A stretch of DNA of 64,000 bases from Warburgia ugandensis (taxonomy: Eukaryota; Streptophyta; Magnoliopsida; Canellales; Canellaceae). Positions within the stretch are counted from its first letter, which is position 1. The number at the start of each line of letters is the position of its first letter. A program made the position numbers and the translations under genes. The notes below the pieces were generated by a model that was not told the DNA's origin, ran no database searches, and was given only the letters and a program-made list of their open reading frames with translations. This document shows, in pieces, positions 48,387 to 60,801 of this stretch. Where the stretch lies: the NCBI GenBank assembly GCA_035236585.1, contig CP141132.1, positions 82,140,880 through 82,204,879 of the forward strand, given 5' to 3'.

Positions 48387-50369
48387 ATGGCGCCATTTAG
48401 AAAAGCGATTGGAGCTGTTAAGGATCAAACGAGCATTGGATTAGCCAAAGTATCCAGCAACATTGCTCCAGATCTAGATGTAGCAATCGTCAAAGCAACC
48501 AGTCATGAAAATGATCCTGCTGAAGAAAGGCACATCCGCGAGATACTGAATCTCACTTCCTATTCTCGTGGTTACGTGAATGCCTGCGTAACAACAATTT
48601 CGAAACGTCTAGGCAAAACACATGACTGGATTGTGGCTCTCAAAGCGCTTGTGCTCGTCCACCGCCTCCTTTTGGATGGTGATCCCAGCTTCCAGCAGGA
48701 GATCCTCTATGCTACTCGGAGAGGAACTCGGCTTCTGAATATGTCAGATTTCAGAGACGAAGCGCACTCTAATTCGTGGGATCATGCGGCATTTGTGCGG
48801 ACTTATGCACTGTATCTGGATCAACAACTGGAATGTATGCTCTATGAGCGGAAACAGAGTGTTGGGCGTGGAGATCCTAGAAGGGATCAGGTCCTGCGGT
48901 TGGCTGATCGGCCATATTCTGATCACAGGGAATTTGATTCACATGGAGGAGGAAGTGACCGAGGTTATGGAGGAGGAAGTGATCGTGGATATGGAGCAAA
49001 TGATCGTGGGTATGGAGGAGGAAGTGATCGAGGATACGGAGGAGGAAGTGATCGTGGGTATGGTTATGGTAGATCTTATGAGCAGGAAGAGTGGAGGCAG
49101 CCGGAGGAGAGACGGCCAGTGACACCTCCCCGGGATATGACGCCAGAGAGGATTTTAGGAAAGATGCATCACCTACAGCTGGTTTTAGATCGGTTTCTTG
49201 CTTGTCGTCCTACTGGAACTGCGAAAAACAGCAGAATGGTGCTAATTGCGCTTTATCCTGTTGTGAAGGAGAGTTTCCAGCTTTATGCTGATATCTGTGA
49301 GATATTGGCTGTTTTGCTTGATCGGTTCTTTGATATGGAGTATACTGATTGTGTCAAGGCATTCGAAGCATATGCAAGTGCTGCGAAACAGATTGATGAG
49401 CTTACTGCATTTTACGGTTGGTGTAAGGATACAGGAGTTGCGAGATCGTCTGAATATCCTGAGGTGCAGAGAATTACAGATAAGCTTTTGGAGACTTTGG
49501 AGGAATTCATGAGAGATAGGGCGAGAAGGCCCAAAAGTCCTGAGAGAAAGGAAGAGCCAGTGCCCGTTGCAAAAGAGGAAGAACCAGAAGCAGATATGAA
49601 TGCAATAAAGGCACTTCCGGCACCTGAGAATTATGAACCACCACCACCACCACCTCCACCACCCAAGGAGGAACCGGCACCAAAGAAGCAGCAGACTGGG
49701 GATTTGCTGAATTTACAGGACGATGCTATAACAGCTGATGACCAGGGGAATAGGTTTGCTCTTGCCTTGTTTAATGGGGGTGGAGCAACTGCTAATGCAA
49801 ATGGTTCCTGGGAGGCCTTCAATTCTAATGGTACTAATGAACCTGAAGTGACTTCGGCATGGCAAACGCCAGCTGCAGAGGGAAAGGCAGATTGGGAGCT
49901 TGCTCTAGTGGAAACAGCAAGTAGTCTTTCAAAGCAGAAAGCTACACTGGCTGGGGGATTTGATCCTTTGTTATTGAATGGGATGTATGATCAGGGTGCC
50001 GTGAGGCAGCATGTGGGTGCACAGATGAGCGCGGGAGGAAGTGCTAGCAGTGTGGCACTTCCGGGGCCAGGAAAGAGTGCTACGCCAGTGCTGGCATTGC
50101 CTGCCCCAGATGGCACTGTTCAGACTGTTGGGCAGGATCCATTTGCTGCATCTCTCTGTGTGCCACCTCCTTCATATGTGCAGATGTCAGATATGGAGAA
50201 GAAACAGCAATTGTTAGTTCAGGAACAAATGTTGTGGCAGCAGTATCAAAGGAATGGAATGCAAGGACAGGCGACTTTAGCAAAGCTGAACAATGTTGGA
50301 TACTATCCGGCACCACCCATGCCTTACGGAATGCCTCCTGTCAATGGAGGTGGGTACTATCCTTATTGA
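48387..50369 (+). CDS. ANTH-domain clathrin assembly protein (ECA4/CAP1-like, AP180/PICALM family)
   Basis: A single-exon ORF of 660 codons encodes a monomeric clathrin adaptor that recruits clathrin to PIP2-containing plasma membrane or endosomal membrane. The ANTH domain covers roughly residues 25-400. It includes the phosphoinositide-binding KATSH at 36-40 in VAIVKATSHENDP, then TSYSRGYVNACV and GKTHDWIVALKALVLVHRLL. Residues 187-228 are a Gly-rich insertion of (G)GGSDRGYG repeats. The C-terminal half is low in complexity: a poly-Pro run near 415, an FDPLLLNG block, and DPF at 584-586, a motif that can bind adaptor appendages. It ends QQYQRNGMQ to PPVNGGGYYPY. Length and layout fit the Arabidopsis At2g25430/At4g32285 group. 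The start is the first ATG of the frame and matches the family N-terminus MAPFRKAIGAVKDQTSIGLA. Confidence 0.93.
   Translation: MAPFRKAIGAVKDQTSIGLAKVSSNIAPDLDVAIVKATSHENDPAEERHIREILNLTSYSRGYVNACVTTISKRLGKTHDWIVALKALVLVHRLLLDGDPSFQQEILYATRRGTRLLNMSDFRDEAHSNSWDHAAFVRTYALYLDQQLECMLYERKQSVGRGDPRRDQVLRLADRPYSDHREFDSHGGGSDRGYGGGSDRGYGANDRGYGGGSDRGYGGGSDRGYGYGRSYEQEEWRQPEERRPVTPPRDMTPERILGKMHHLQLVLDRFLACRPTGTAKNSRMVLIALYPVVKESFQLYADICEILAVLLDRFFDMEYTDCVKAFEAYASAAKQIDELTAFYGWCKDTGVARSSEYPEVQRITDKLLETLEEFMRDRARRPKSPERKEEPVPVAKEEEPEADMNAIKALPAPENYEPPPPPPPPPKEEPAPKKQQTGDLLNLQDDAITADDQGNRFALALFNGGGATANANGSWEAFNSNGTNEPEVTSAWQTPAAEGKADWELALVETASSLSKQKATLAGGFDPLLLNGMYDQGAVRQHVGAQMSAGGSASSVALPGPGKSATPVLALPAPDGTVQTVGQDPFAASLCVPPPSYVQMSDMEKKQQLLVQEQMLWQQYQRNGMQGQATLAKLNNVGYYPAPPMPYGMPPVNGGGYYPY
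48943..49075 (+). repeat. In-frame 27-bp minisatellite in the ANTH gene
   Basis: The repeat unit ggaggaggaagtgatcgtgg plus (g/a)tatgg is present about five times, with one shortened unit (gcaaatgatcgtgg). It encodes GGGSDRGYG repeats between the two halves of the ANTH region. All units keep the frame. Confidence 0.92.
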
Positions 50370-53300
50370 TTTTGCTGTGTATAAATCTCTAACACACTGC
50401 TATTTCAGACGTGATGTGCTTGTCTTTTTTGTTCTGTTCTCATCCTACCTCAGATTTGTGTTTATGTACCAGAGAGAAAGAGTTGTATGTTTTAGTGAGT
50501 TCTCTATGTTTTGTCTAATAGATGCATTCAGCTCGTTCTTGAAACATTTACTGTTTGTTGAACAGGCATTCTTTCTGTTAACACTGAGTTTCTATTTGAG
50601 CAAGCAGTTGAGTCTGATCAAGATCTTGCCTGGTCTTCAGTTATGCTAACAGGGAATGCTTTCATCCTGTTTGTTATATGCTTGTGGTCTACGTTCCTGA
50701 GTTTATAGTTAGTGTGTCTACATTCTCGTCTTTTTCACTTTTGGACTGCCTGTATGACTGTCGTTAGGTTGTATTGTCCGTGAAAAAGAGTATAGCAGGG
50801 GAGGTCTTTAACTTGATAACAATTTGTTAGCATAGATAGCAAATTGTGATGATTCCTGAACCCATCAAATGTTGTGAATCCCACTTACGATGCTTTCAAC
50901 GATTTGACGTTTGCTTTGTTTTATAGCCTGAGCATTTCATGCTACTTGAATGATGCGGTTTCTTTTCCCTATTAGTGGAGGATTGTTTTCTTGTGATTTT
51001 ACATAAAATTTAGAGCAAATATAGGTTTTGAACATACTCAGAGCACAAGCATGGAGGATTTGAGTGATATAAGATCCCAGAAAGACCAGTTTCCCAGCAG
51101 CTCAATAGTAAAAGTGGGTGAATTTCTAGCTAGTTTTTGTAGTTTCCTGGGAAGACATTCCACGCTGATGGGTGCTGCTGCTGATAGACTCTTGTCTACG
51201 AAATGAATTGGACCTTTGGCTTCCAAGGAGCAAGCGGGAAAGACTGGTTCAAGGAAGGAGTCAATTTGGACTTAACGAAGATAAAGTTGACTCTAATTAT
51301 AAGGTTTGAGTTGTTGAGCTTTTCAACCAATTTCTAGACTCTTATGAATATTCCACCTTGTTATATCGGTGTGGAAACCGACCCCCTTAGGAATTGTCAG
51401 GGAAAACTCGTCGATCAATATCACCGTGGACAGTGATGACTAGGGATAAGATGATCTAGTCCGTTAACTATAAGTGCCATTTGGCAGTAGTTATCAGTCA
51501 AGCTCTTGATCGGATCAAATCAAGAATCCCGTGTTAATACTTTTTCATGGATGATTTCAGGCCAAAGTGGTTGATCTAACTTACTAATGAGAACTACTGC
51601 ATCAGATACTCTTTCGATGGTTGCTGCCAATTAGATTAGGGGTTTGTACATTGGCTGTCTTTGTTCATCATTTAATTAACTCAACAAATAGTCTCATGAG
51701 CGTCCGAAGTAAATCCACTGGATGCTTTTAGCCTGCGTTTATTTGGTAAAAAAATCACAACCATCTTGGATTTAATTTTTACAAAGGCCCAAAAAGAAAG
51801 TTGTTAGATCATCCAAATGCATTGATTTCTCATACCTTAACTTAATTTCGTTCAACTAAATCATTATTTTAAGTTAAGCAATAATGTCTGTAAAGAGGAA
51901 AAAGGCAAGATGCTAATAGAATAAATTAAAAGCACTAATAGTACAAATAAATAAAGTTAAAGGTGATCTTCGGTGGGGGGAAGCAATAAGAATCAAGATA
52001 AGGACTGGATACTTAATGTAGAAGGTTCCTGCAGCCAGGGAAAGAAGAGTTGCAAGGAGACCTTACATTCGCCATTTAGTGGATATATCCAATCAAACAA
52101 GATGGCTGATCCAGATTTGTTTATTTGGCTTGATCAACATCACGAAACTAGGAACATTTGGTGAACAGTTTGGATCATGCCTGTCTCGTGACCTATAATT
52201 ACATGACCTTCATGCTCACGGATTGTCTTTGAAAGAAATGTAAAACCAATGAAGGGAAATGGCAACCCATGGCCTTCCATATGCCCCCATGTATGACCTC
52301 AGTAATTGCACCCACCACATGATGTATTATTCAAACAATCTGACCTTTCCTTTCATTGTTCTTAATCGCCCATGTAATATCAAGGGTCATTATTTCATAT
52401 TCTCTGATCTCGTCGCTAACTGTGAAGAGCTGATCTAACGCCTTTATCAATGGGTTGGATGTGGGTCCCCCGCCCTGATATCAGGGAGCCAGCTTGGAGG
52501 TTTGGGGATGTAGTGGCCACCGTGAAATGAGAGGGAAGCAATAGGGGCCCATTCTCAGAGGAAATAAAATGGGTCCCATCTTTCCAGTTATGAAATCATG
52601 TGAGAATTGTGAAATAATGTGTCCCATCTTTCCACCAATGAGATCATGTAAGGGTAAAGGTCAATTTTTGGGAATTAGCCTATAGCTGAGTCCATGTGTT
52701 TGTGACTCGGTTTATGCTCATTGGCTTCACCGCAGAATTCAATTCTGTCATGACGTACCCCATTAAATCCACCGTGGAAAGCCGACTGGAATCTGATATG
52801 GGGAATTTTACTCATGGAAGAACTTCAGTTGCAGGGTCAAAACCATGATATCACCGTAGAATTCAATTCCGCCGTGACTAACGGCCACTGTTTTCGACAA
52901 TTGACATGCAAGCTAAGATGATTAGGAAATGTGAAAAAGGCTAGCAGGATCATAAGTAAGACTTGTAAATGGTTGATATGGAAGTGTTGCACGAATTTAG
53001 GCAATAAAATTGATAGTTTGGTGTGCACGAGGATATGTGATTTGGGTATGGGAAAGAGAGTTTTTCTAGAGAGGATGGTGATGGGTTCGATTCATTCAAA
53101 AGTTAGATTTTGTAGACTAGATGTTTATTATTATCATTGTTGTTGTGCAACCAAAAAATTACAAAGCAAATTACTTGGGCACTCTCTTAATTCCAACACC
53201 TTATTAAAGGGTAAACGGTGACTCAAACCATGAGTATCCCAAGTCATCATCGATATTTATGAACTTTTGAGTGTACAATATGACGAATGCCCTTCCAAAT

Positions 53301-56300
53301 GCTCATGCTGATTTATAGTGCAACCAATCCAAAATATTCTAGACTTAGCCAGCAATGTCTAGCACCGCTAGTTGTAGAAGCTCGGGCATCTTCCTTATAT
53401 ACACTTGAACCCTGAATGTTCGAGTTGCCCTGAAATTAGACGTGGGAGAGTATGCAAGTGATTTGCTTTATAATTCTTTGTTCTTATGAAAAACAATTGT
53501 GTTTGTTAATTATGATACACAAATACCTTGGTTTAATATCCTTTCTTTTGATTTACTAATAAAAAGTATCCTTTCAAAAAATAAAAAAATAAAAAATTAT
53601 GATGCACAACATATTTACTCTCTCTCTCTCTCTCTTGCGTGTGTAGAAGCATTTTATATTGACGTTGGGCCTTCTTGGTAGGATGGAAATTGATTTTCGT
53701 CAGAAAAGGAGTTCCCTCTGAAAAGTATTTTAGGCCTTGAAGTTGAATTACACCATAAACCTAAAAATCTTTCATGGTGTAAAACTCTTGAAACTTTGGT
53801 ATAATTCCAATTTAATGCCTAGAACACTCCTTGTCATAGAAATTAATTTCCGGTCCATTTCCTACAGACCAAAACATCCACCAGTGGTTGAATTAGTAGT
53901 ACCTGCCAATCAATTTCCCAATGGATATTTTTCTTAGGTCTCTCTCTCCCTCCTTGGTTCTGGTGAACGTTATACATGTGCTTTTATTAACACTTATGTG
54001 CTATAAAGGTAACCAGCCGAACCAATTTCTAAGTTTATGGGTTGAATGGGCTGTACCGACCATGCCCATGTCAGCTGACATTACAATCAATCTGCACTAA
54101 AATGTACTCATCATACCCTAGACCAATAGTTTCCACCAAACATGCATGTTTCTTGAGAGTCATACCCTACGCAAACTCGGTTGCCACGAAGTTTCCCTCC
54201 CCACTTCTCTACGCCACTTCCAACTTCTCAACTTCCCCACGTCTCTTACATGACTTGTAAATTCTAACCATTCTCTCTTACCATAAAACTAATCTTCGAC
54301 TTCTTCTTCTCCCATGCCCATCATTTTTCTCGTGGTGATCCGCTTTGTTGCCATTGTCTATGTAAGTGAAACGGAGAATAGGAGAGAGGCTAGAAGTACT
54401 CTCTCCCTAACTTGTTTTTTTCTCTTCAACTAGCGGTGGAGGCTTGAATTCTCCTTGTAAATCAGGAAAGCCACACCAAGAGGAAAGAATCACTTTCAAA
54501 ATGAGAGCTACAAGGAAAAGGTGAGTTTTTCTCCTCCTACCTTTTAGTTGTTTCTGTTGGAATATAATTCTTTCTTTTTTTCTTTTTCTTTTTTAAATAG
54601 TTGAGATATCAATATTAACTTACAAGTAAATAGTTGGAATCCTATTCTGAAGAAATCTTTGCTCTAGAAAAGTAATTCTGTAGGTTGTGCAAAAGTTAAA
54701 CAGGTAGAATTTAGGTAGAAACATCGAATGACGTGAGAACTGAATTCTCACCAAAGGAAAACCCTTACTAGTTTGTATGATGGGAATTGAATTCTAAGTG
54801 TCTGAAAGGCCAAAACCAGAGTAACATGACTTCAACTACATCTACACCTCCTTCTATGGTTCTTCTTATGAAGGCCCCAATCAGGAATTTGAAATGGAAC
54901 TATCAATTTCTGCCCCTCCATGCAGACATAAAGTTCCGACCTATGTATCCATCATTCTATCCATCAATAAATTACACTTAGAGGAATGGTGGTAGACTAG
55001 TAGAAGTGGGGTGGTCTTCAGTGCTTAACCACCCACTTGCCGGAAAAGACCTGTCACAAGGACAAAAAGAAGGGGGAGCTGGCAATAAATTTTCCGACCT
55101 ATTACTTCAATAGCACCATTTCCTCTACTTTTCGTTTATTTTTTGAAAGGATTTTCAGTCATAATCTCCTCGTTTTTAAGCAATTCTCATTGGTTCTTAC
55201 AATTCCCAACAGCTAAAAATCAACATGACAAGTATAGTGGTCCACCATACACGTGATAATGAGTGTACTGATAGAGAACTTTTCTTCTTGTGGCCGCCAT
55301 GAAAGCCTCTAATGTCCATGGCAGATGGATAAAAGGTCTTTGAGCATTTCTCAAGAAAGTAGTGCCATTTGCAAACCTTTGAAAGTCTAAATGGGACCAA
55401 AAGATATTTGTGGTGATCTACAATACAAGATGTGGTCTCTAGTGAGTTGGTAGTCCCTGTAGGCAAATTTCTAGTTCGGTCATTGTGAAAAGACATGGAG
55501 AAACTTGGGTTTGATTGCAACCAATGGCTGGGATTCTTGCACTAAGACGCAGTTGAGTTTTGGTTAAAAGGATGCAGCTAGTCTACGGCTCGAGAGGGGT
55601 CCTAAGAATATGTTTGGACATGACGTATTAATGGATAAAGCTACAGTCCCTTCATTAACAATGGCATTCGGTTCGCAGGTTTTTCTGAGAAATGTGACAG
55701 CTGATTGAAAAACTATGGATGTTCAGCCTGTTTGTTTGGCAGGAAATGGGCCACAATAAAATTTGAAATTTGTGGGTCTTTGACATAATTCACATAAAAC
55801 TCTTTCCAAGGAGAATTGCTTGTCTGTGGGAATCAATTTTCAGTCTCTTTCTTGCCAACCTGTACTAACAAAAGCTGTACAAAAATAAAAGCAAGATGTT
55901 GAGAGACTCTCTTTCATAATGCTTGCATCTCTCTGTCTCTGTCTCTCTCTCAGATGCTTTGAAGATTTCAGAAATCAGCACAGAATGCCCTGCAGAGGAA
56001 GAGTAGGTAACCCAAATAACATCATTAGAGCTTTAAGCTGCTTCTCCAATTCTGCCAGCAATAAATTCATAACGACACACGCCTCCGATATCATTTCTGC
56101 TCTTCATTCTAACATGCGCGTGCTTTTCAATTGTTGGTTGTAAACTCGTAGACCATGGGAAGTGTTAGTTTGGTTGTGTAGTATTAAGCACTTATCCACA
56201 CCCATTAATTTAACGATTATCATCAGTTTAGGGGTTATGTATGCAATGGGCATCGTTGTTCATATGGTCTACTTATACTTGTAATATTAAACCCTAATCG

Positions 56301-56650
56301 TGGGGCACTAAGAAACATTTTTGGTGATTAGGCAATATGTTGGAAATTTTTTATCATCACTAGGATGCAAGTGAAGTTTGGGTTTGGGTTGTCAAAAACC
56401 ATACAGCGCAGTTGATCACACGCAACAAGACATCTCTCTTTGTTACGCTTGGTCAAGATTTGAATTGATACATTTTCTGTTATTAGGAATATTTCAAGTA
56501 AATTTAGGAATTAGGATAATAGGTTTTTTTTTTAATTTGTTTTGCAATTCTTTGCCATGCCAAAACATGGAAAAGACACAAGCCACGTTTTTCCTTGCTT
56601 CATTGCCATTAGATTACAAATTCATTCATGATGTGCCCACCACACATAAA
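50370..56650. other. Intergenic region after the ANTH gene
   Basis: The first 400-500 bases are probably ANTH 3' UTR. Beyond that the sequence is AT-rich without a convincing ORF, RNA gene or recognisable transposon. Small local duplications occur at about 52560-52650 (gtcccatctttcca twice) and 52733/52856 (gaattcaattc blocks). Open frames up to about 107 codons (such as 55197-55520, minus) show no family motif and are treated as chance. Confidence 0.4.
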
Positions 56651-56822
56651 AGGGCAGCCCCAATGCATGAAGCTCCCGCCTATGCAGGGTCTGGGAAAGG
56701 GGCGGACCACAAGGGCCTAAAGTACACAGCCTTACCTTGCATTTGCAAGAGGCTTTTTCACGCATTGAACGCCAGACCTCAATGTCACATGATGACAACT
56801 TTTACTGTTGCCCCAAGGCTCC
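56651..56822 (-). mobile_element. Au-type SINE, near full length
   Basis: The copy runs from agggcagccccaatgcatga through agctcccgcctatgcagggt, ggggcggaccacaagggcc, ccttaccttgcatttgcaag and the B-box region cattgaacgccagacctc to gccccaaggctcc. It is the best-preserved of the five copies together with the one at 45 kb. No clear target duplication was seen. Confidence 0.8.
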
Positions 56823-58044
56823 ACATGTTATGATTAATTAGGACAGGCTTAAAATTTGGATGTAAACTACGATGATGTCCATTCTTCTTCAGCGAACATG
56901 ATAACAATAGTTTTGTCTTGTCTTGTTTTGTGTTTTGTTTTCTTTGCAAGCAAATAATTGTGCAGCAAATAACTCGCGCAAACACTCCTAAATCTAATCC
57001 TTGGCCTGAAATGCGATGACTCGAACTTGCAAGAGTTACAAAAAACTCCAATTTCTTTTTAAAAACTCTTCTTTCTGTAATGTGCAATGCAAAATTTTAA
57101 AAAGACCCTTCTTTTGCCATAAAACTAGTCTTTTGGGGTTGTTTTCATTTTTTCTATTTAAACCCATCTTGTTCAAATGTCTATTTGCCGGGCTGCCCAC
57201 CTAAACTAGAGGCAGTTATAACTGCTATAATGAAATTTCTCTCGAGAAATCTATGAAGATTGAATTGGGTCTCAACAAAAAAATTGACATTTTACCACCA
57301 ATCACAAATTTCATGTTCGACGTAGTATTCATACTGGAAATGTTTGACTTTTCATTTTTTAGATTTTTTTCAATATTTCAATTCTAAGCTTCAAATCGAT
57401 CTATTGTAATATAATTTTTGTCCACTATTCGATGTTTCATAGTTTGTTATTTCAACATAAATATGTACTTAAGAAGTTGGTGAGTAGGTAGATATTATTT
57501 TCTTTTCTATAATTTCTAAAAATTGCCCCCTTTTTTTCTGACTCTTTCTTAAAAATTTTGATTTTTTTTCCCTTCTTTTTTACCCAATTCGAACTTTGAC
57601 ATTTGTTTGCATGTAATAGTAGTAAATTTCATAGTATGACTACCTTGTTCAAATCTGTTTATTTTTTTATCTTTCCCATTTTGGCCTTTGACTTTTCTTT
57701 CTCGTACATTTTCCAGTCAAATAGTCCTATTTTGGGACAACTTTGATATAATCGTGCCTAAATATCATCTTCCAGAAAGAAAATATTCTACATAGAAATG
57801 GAGAAGGTTCGTCCTCGGTCAGATCTACGGTTGGGATCCATATCTAGTTTAATTACTTAATTTATTTTCTTATGTCACTCATCTTGACAATTTCATGTCT
57901 GGTCTAAAGGGGGTTTTAACTTTTTAAAAGACAAAGCATGACATTGTGGAAGCGTGACTCACAGTTATATGATACAACAAGTTACATTATACACATTCGT
58001 AAAATAAATGGTGGGGCTACTTTTTTTTAACGTTTTACATGGTC

Positions 58045-58200
58045 TAGGTATCAAATCTCACATATATTGCATATCTCTAAGTCCTTTATTTCTTAACTCC
58101 TCGAAGAACAAAGGAAATATTCATCTAATTTGCCTCATCTCAAATTACCTAGGTATCAAATCTCACATATATTGCATATTGCTAGGTCCATCCTTCATTT
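58045..58200. repeat. Short direct repeat, about 104-bp spacing
   Basis: The block aggtatcaaatctcacatat, continuing attgcatat, occurs at 58046 and 58150. Both copies are followed by related (c)taagtcc/ctaggtcc and ttcatttctt sequence. It lies in non-coding AT-rich DNA. Confidence 0.8.
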
Positions 58201-58614
58201 CTTCACTTTGATAAGTAAAAAAAAAGAGCGGGTAATGTTTATTTTTAAGAATTACAAAACAAATTACTGACACACACTCCTAAGTTGAGCCCTTGACCCA
58301 CGGCTTAAACCTGCTATCAAGTGTACTCAAGAAATGATGCCTAAGTTTTCTCTTGACATTTGTTGGCTAGTTTTTACTTAATATTGCTCTTTTAGTGATG
58401 GTTCAAAATTTATTAGACAAATAGAAGTAATTAATATGAAGTTGGAAAACAAAAATAAAGAAGAAAAATATTGTTGCCCATCCATGTCAAACATTTATTA
58501 TATCCCCAAAAGCTGATACTTCTATGCTAATAATAATATACTCCCTTACCTATTATTTTCATTTTCTATTTTTTTAGGGTACAAAAATATATGTACTCAT
58601 ACTTTTTCCTCCCA

Positions 58615-58945
58615 TGCCTCTACTAAATGGCATGAACTACTATAACTCTAGGTGGACCTAGAGTTCAGAAGATCCGAACCATTCACAGTCTTACTCTTGA
58701 ACTCAGATAAACTATGCTTTGACATTTTCATCCATTAATGGTATAACCATTGTTTTTTAATTGTAAAATAAATGGTGAAACATTCACTATTTATTTTACA
58801 ATTAAAAGCACCGGCAGCTGCTAGATCATCTAATAGATGAGAATTTAAAAACATGGCCTAAGTCAAGAGCATGATTATGGAGGGTTCGGATCTTTCAAAA
58901 TCTGGGTCCATCATGAGTCATGGCAATTCATACCATTCAATCAGA
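58615..58945. mobile_element. Foldback MITE, about 320 bp
   Basis: The left arm (aaatggcatgaac, aggtggacctagagttcag, aagatccgaacc) is matched in reverse complement by the right arm (ggttcggatcttt, tctgggtccatcatg, caattcataccatt). Similarity continues inward to a central hairpin. That hairpin has 25-bp arms at 58755-58779 and 58783-58807, with one mismatch and a 3-nt loop. The whole element can fold on itself, and there is no coding capacity. Exact ends and target duplication were not resolved. Confidence 0.72.
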
Positions 58946-59503
58946 GATCCACGTGGACAAATAAGGGGGGATACAGCACTATCATTTTTTATTATTCTTA
59001 ATTCCGTAACAAATTTAGCTTGTTCATAAAATCAAACATGGCAACTGGTCAACTTGTCTTATTTGCACGTAAAAAAGAAAAGAAAATAAAAGAAATAATA
59101 TAAGGGAAGCTGCCCCAAACAGAAATATTATGTAAACCAACGAGGACTACCTTATCACATAACCAAATTCTCATTGGTTAATTAATACAAGTAAATTTTA
59201 ACAGTCAATATATAAAAGCTAACAAACAAAATAGAAGGCGTTCACTTACCAAAATAAGGCCGCCCGTCAATGTTATTATATTATTATATTACGTTACAAT
59301 ACACAGCCTGTAACGTGCATTGCACGTGTGATACGACTAAACATGTTGGCTACTTTCTAGGGTGACTTATATTTACAGCTTTCTACTTCTAGAGGAATGA
59401 GAAATTTCTCTCTCTCTCTCTCTCTCCCCGTCCCTGTGGCAGGCCCATTCAGCGGGTACCAACAGATGCCGCTGAATTCTTGTTATCTCCGCCATTCTCC
59501 TCG

Positions 59504-59510
59504 TATATAG
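59504..59510 (+). promoter_or_regulatory. Possible TATA box of PDCT
   Basis: TATATAG lies 46 bp upstream of the PDCT start codon, downstream of a CT microsatellite (59406-59427). A start site about 30 bp later would leave a very short leader. The CT run may instead lie within a longer leader, in which case this is not the TATA box. Confidence 0.3.
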
Positions 59511-59555
59511 AGCCCTTCTCACACAAATGCTTACTGAACCAGGCTACCAACCACG

Positions 59556-60801
59556 ATGACCACCATGGAGGGAAACTGCAATGGAATCGATCCACCATGC
59601 AGTCTCAGGAGCAACAAAAGCACCGAAGACACCACAAAGCTCACAAAAGAGGAGCAAAGCTGTGATGTTCCTCTCCAAAAAGGCTTTGAGAAGCAGAAAC
59701 TGCTACTGGGTAAAGCTTCATTCATGAATTGGACCATGGAAGACATACTGGAAATGCCAAGGTACCACCCAATCCCATGCTTCTTTGGCTTCTGTCTCCT
59801 CTTCTTCATGGGTGTGGAATACACTCTCCGAATGGTTCCTTCCACTTCTCCACCTTTCGATATCGGGTTCATTCTTACCCACCATCTGAATCGCTTTCTC
59901 GCCAATAGACCTGCTCTGAACACCATCTTGGCCGGCCTGAACACGGTAAGATTGAATCTGTGTGTGTGTGGGTGGAGAAAGTACATTTTTTTAGAAAAGA
60001 AAAGAAAATCTTAGCTAATGCGGAGTTAGGCTTGCATGTATTTGATTGCCTAATTGGGAAATGCAGGTTTTTGTGGCCATGCAAACAACCTATATTCTAT
60101 GGACATGGCTAATCGAAGGCAGGCCAAGAGCAACCATTTCTGCCTTGTTTATGTTTACTTGCAGAGGGATTTTGGGTTACTCTACCCAGCTCCCGTTGCC
60201 TCAGGTATAACTAAATGCAATTTTTCTATTTGGGATTCTCCTTGATTTAGCAATAAAGTTCAGATTTGATATAGATTGGCAAGAAAACATGCTGCAAAAA
60301 AGAAAAAGAAAAGAAAAGAAAGGAAAATAGCTGGATTTGAATGCCAATTCATTTATTATTTTGGATTTTATAACTAAAATTTGACCTTTTAGAGTCCAAA
60401 AACAAAATTTAGGAGAATTCTGTAATTATGAAGCTCATTGTAATTCATATATTTTTTTGTTGCAGGGATTTTTGGGTTCTGGGGTTGATTTTCCAGTAGG
60501 AAACGTTTCCTTCTTCCTTTTCTTCTCTGGGCACGTAGCAGGTTCAGTTATAGCTTCTTTGGACATGCGTAGGATGAACAGAGAAGAAATTGCCTGGATT
60601 TTTGACGTTCTAAACTTGTTACAAAGCGTCAGACTGCTGGTAACAAGAGGCCACTACACCATTGATCTTGCAGTTGGAGTGGGAGCAGGCTTTTTGTTCG
60701 ATTCTCTAGCCGGAAAATATGAAGAAAACAAGAGAAAATGCCACCGAAGTCACAAGATTGCACCAGATGTAGCTTCAACTGCCCTCCTACACCAGCACTA
60801 A
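59556..60801 (+). CDS. PDCT: Phosphatidylcholine:diacylglycerol cholinephosphotransferase (PDCT/ROD1)
   Basis: Exons 59556-59945, 60067-60204 and 60466-60801 join in phase 0 and encode 287 residues, close to the Arabidopsis ROD1 length. The enzyme swaps phosphocholine between phosphatidylcholine and diacylglycerol in the ER membrane. It channels fatty acids into PC for desaturation and the products back into triacylglycerol. A hydrophilic N-terminus is followed by several membrane segments (CFFGFCLLFFMGVEYTL; FVAMQTTYILWTWLI; SALFMFTCRGILGYSTQLPL; VSFFLFFSGHVAGSVIASL; LAVGVGAGFLFDSL). The lipid phosphatase/phosphotransferase active-site motifs are SGH with H199 and RGHYTID with H239 and D243. 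The block LPLPQGFLGSGVDFPVGN is characteristic of PDCT. The start is the first ATG of the frame; M4 is an alternative. No damage is seen. Confidence 0.93.

Noticed and set aside
59531..59986. 151-codon minus-strand ORF
   Set aside because: It is the antisense shadow of PDCT exon 1.
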